A stretch of 51,357 bases of DNA from Desulfovibrio sp. (GTDB taxonomy: Bacteria; Desulfobacterota; Desulfovibrionia; Desulfovibrionales; Desulfovibrionaceae), in NCBI GenBank assembly GCA_016218665.1, contig JACRDI010000040.1, positions 1 through 51,357 of the forward strand. Reading direction: 5' to 3'. Position 1 is the stretch's first letter; every line of letters starts with the position of its first letter. Both the position numbers and the translations under genes were made by a program. Below the pieces are notes generated by a model, which was not told where the DNA came from, searched no databases, and saw only the letters and a list, made by a program, of their open reading frames with translations. Positions 49,564 to 51,357 of the stretch are shown here, in pieces.

Positions 49564-49616
49564 GGCTCTCTCCCTCTGTGGCGTCGGGGGCTGCCGGAAT
49601 GGGCCAGGCCCCTTTG

Positions 49617-49627
49617 AAACAATGTTT
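49617..49627. promoter_or_regulatory. Candidate TetR-type operator
   Basis: AAAC-AAT-GTTT, a perfect 4-3-4 palindrome with partly symmetric T/A flanks, lies 54 bases upstream of the TetR-family start. GAAACA...TGTTTC half-sites (49616-49640) give a second, wider symmetry. The binding protein is inferred from position. Confidence 0.45.
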
Positions 49628-49733
49628 AAATCCCTGTTTCCGGCTTGTCAAGGCCATCCGCCCGCGCCAGCTCCCTTGTCAGGAGGGGCACCGCTTTGGT
49701 AGTGTATGGGAAACGCGAACCTGCGAGGATTTC

Positions 49734-51179
49734 ATGCCCTACAAGGATTTACAGGAATTTCTGAAACATCTGGACCGCAAGGGCGAGCTGAAGCGCATCA
49801 ACGCCGAGCTCGACCCCTACCTTGAAATCGCCGAGGTCACCGACCGCGTGAGCAAGAAGTTCGGCCCGGCCCTGCTCTTCGAGAAGGCCAAGGGGGCGAA
49901 GTTCCCCGTGCTCACCAACATGTACGGTTCCTACGCGCGCATGAACATGGCGCTGGACTCCGAGAACCTGGACGCCCTGGGCGAGCGCATCCACGAGTAC
50001 CTGGAGATCGAGCGGCCCGACGGCATCATCAAGAAGCTGCAGATGATCCCCAAGATCAGCAAGCTCACCAACATCTTCCCCGACCACGTGAAGAAGGGCT
50101 GCTGCCAGGACGTGGTCTACACCGGCGACCAGGTGGACCTGTCCATCATGCCCGTGTTGACCACTTGGCCCGGCGACGCGGGCCCGTTCATCACCCTGCC
50201 CGTGGTGTTCACCAAGAACCCGGAGACCGGCGTGCGCAACGCCGGCATGTACCGCATGCAGGTGTTCGACAAGAACACCACCGGCATGCACTGGCACCGT
50301 CACAAGGGCGGGGCCTACCACTACCACCTGGCCGAGAAGGCGGGCAAACGCCTTGAGGTCGCCGTGGCCATCGGGCCGGACCCGGCCGTGACCTACGCCG
50401 CCACCGCGCCGATTCCCGACGAGATCGACGAGATGCTCTTCGCGGGCTTCCTGCGCAACCAGCCCGTGGAACTCGTCAAGTGCAAGACCGTGGACCTTGA
50501 GGTGCCCGCCACCAGCCAGTTCGTGCTGGAAGGCTACGTGGACCCCAAGGAGCGCCGCCGCGAGGGCCCCTTCGGCGACCACACGGGCTACTACTCCCTG
50601 GCGGACGACTACCCGGTGTTCCACGTCACCGCCCTCACCCACCGGGCCGACGCCATCTACCCGGCCACCCTCGTGGGCCCGCCCCCGATGGAGGACTGCT
50701 TCATCGGCAAGGCCACGGAGCGCCTGTTCCTGCCGCTCATCAAGAAGCAGCTGCCCGAGGTGGTGGACATGAACCTGCCCCTTGAGGGCGTGTTCCACAA
50801 CCTGTGCTTCGTCTCCATCGACAAGCGCTACCCCGGCCAGGCGAGAAAGGTCATGTACGCCCTGTGGGGCATGGGCCAGATGATGTTCACCAAGATCATC
50901 GTGGTGGTGGACAAGAACATCAACGTGCAGAACGTGTCCGAGGTGCTCTGGCGCATCGGCAACAACGTCGATCCGCGCCGCGACATCGCCATCCTGGAGG
51001 GCCCGCTGGACGCCCTCGACCACGCCTCGCCCCTGGCCTTCTACGGCGGCAAGATGGGCATCGACGCCACCAAGAAGGGGCCCGAGGACGGACACCACCG
51101 CGAATGGCCGCACTCCCTGCGCATGGACGAGGGCGTGAAGGCCAAGGTCGACGCGCTGTGGGGCCAGCTGGGGCTGTAA
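49734..51179 (+). CDS. UbiD-family prenylated-FMN-dependent decarboxylase
   Basis: A 481-residue decarboxylase. Landmarks are NAGMYRMQVFDKNTTGMHWHRHKGGAYH, split here as NAGMYRMQVF and MHWHRHKGG, which bind prFMN and metal, and the catalytic acid segment REGPFGDHTGYYS with EGYVDP. The length fits UbiD proper. In menaquinone-using bacteria a UbiD-like protein decarboxylates a naphthoate intermediate; an aromatic-acid role is also possible. ubiX is not nearby. ATG 49734 is preceded by GCGAGGA. The upstream open frame is not supported. Confidence 0.88.
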   Translation: MPYKDLQEFLKHLDRKGELKRINAELDPYLEIAEVTDRVSKKFGPALLFEKAKGAKFPVLTNMYGSYARMNMALDSENLDALGERIHEYLEIERPDGIIKKLQMIPKISKLTNIFPDHVKKGCCQDVVYTGDQVDLSIMPVLTTWPGDAGPFITLPVVFTKNPETGVRNAGMYRMQVFDKNTTGMHWHRHKGGAYHYHLAEKAGKRLEVAVAIGPDPAVTYAATAPIPDEIDEMLFAGFLRNQPVELVKCKTVDLEVPATSQFVLEGYVDPKERRREGPFGDHTGYYSLADDYPVFHVTALTHRADAIYPATLVGPPPMEDCFIGKATERLFLPLIKKQLPEVVDMNLPLEGVFHNLCFVSIDKRYPGQARKVMYALWGMGQMMFTKIIVVVDKNINVQNVSEVLWRIGNNVDPRRDIAILEGPLDALDHASPLAFYGGKMGIDATKKGPEDGHHREWPHSLRMDEGVKAKVDALWGQLGL

Positions 51180-51218
51180 GAGCAAGAGAAGAGAAGAAAA
51201 GAGAATACCCTCCGGGGG

Positions 51219-51240
51219 CCAAAGGGCATTCGCCCTTTGG
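51219..51240. repeat. Perfect 9-4-9 hairpin after the UbiD-family gene
   Basis: CCAAAGGGC (51219-51227) and GCCCTTTGG (51232-51240) flank ATTC. No T-tract follows. The flanks CCTCCGGGGG and AATCCC recall repeated extragenic elements often seen after genes in Desulfovibrio-like genomes; this comparison is from memory. Confidence 0.6.
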
Positions 51241-51357
51241 AATCCCATTAGGGTTGGGCAAGTCTCTCGTCCAAACGCAGCGCTTGAGTCCATCGCAATC
51301 GACATGACGCCCTCCGCCGATCCCGGGCCGTGCCCCCGATAGGCGGCCCGCGGGTCC

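Overview
The window is about 51 kb of GC-rich bacterial chromosome, densely packed with housekeeping genes. Gene content and protein style suggest a delta-proteobacterial sulfate-reducer lineage (Desulfovibrionales-like). The clues are the selenocysteine genes selA and selB, a pdxJ-acpS-nnr-CBS-tsaE-lysC-cimA operon, a leuACDB operon, an ErcA-type alcohol dehydrogenase, CheV, and a paired pssA/psd of the short type. The lineage is inferred; there is no rRNA to confirm it. No phage, insertion sequence, integrase or CRISPR array was seen.

Layout. 1-927 is the 3' end of dnaK with a terminator. 1043-5369 (+) is a probable operon of a LpoA-like lipoprotein, gatC, gatA and a small tautomerase. 5497-9397 is a zinc-related block: a Zur-type Fur repressor and a solitary znuA on the minus strand, divergent from a UPF0718-type permease and its TIGR03943-type partner. 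Two copies of a TGCAAC-N3-GTTGCA operator lie between them. 9459-14291 (-) is leuACDB, preceded by a leader peptide and a terminator-like hairpin that together look like an attenuator. 14319-15789 (-) is psd-pssA for phosphatidylethanolamine synthesis. 15942-20262 holds a YdjM-like membrane protein with a probably leaderless promoter, a nitroreductase, nhaA and ugd.

20470-28026 (+) is an eight-gene run from pdxJ to a metallo-beta-lactamase-fold protein. It joins cofactor synthesis, NAD(P)HX repair, tRNA modification and amino-acid synthesis. lysC carries an internal start typical of aspartokinase beta subunits, and cimA supplies citramalate for isoleucine. 28132-31870 (+) is an ErcA-like gene overlapping a PAS3-GGDEF-EAL protein. 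31867-35730 (-) is comEC and murA. tRNA-His follows at 35837. 36055-42206 (-) is folC, selA, an M18 aminopeptidase and selB, tightly coupled. tRNA-Arg(TCT) lies at 42271.

42894-45092 (+) holds cheV, a stand-alone CheA-P1-like HPt protein and a SYLF-domain lipoprotein. 45096-46068 (-) holds a DedA-family protein and tatA. An AT-rich stretch (about 46350-46830) with two perfect dyads precedes a good sigma-54 promoter driving amtB and a PII gene. The window ends with a TetR-type repressor divergent from a UbiD-family decarboxylase, and a hairpin resembling an extragenic repeat.

The signals most worth following are the leu attenuator, the paired zinc-type operators around a transport set lacking znuBC, the ErcA/c-di-GMP gene pair, the leaderless promoter, and the AT-rich dyad region before amtB.
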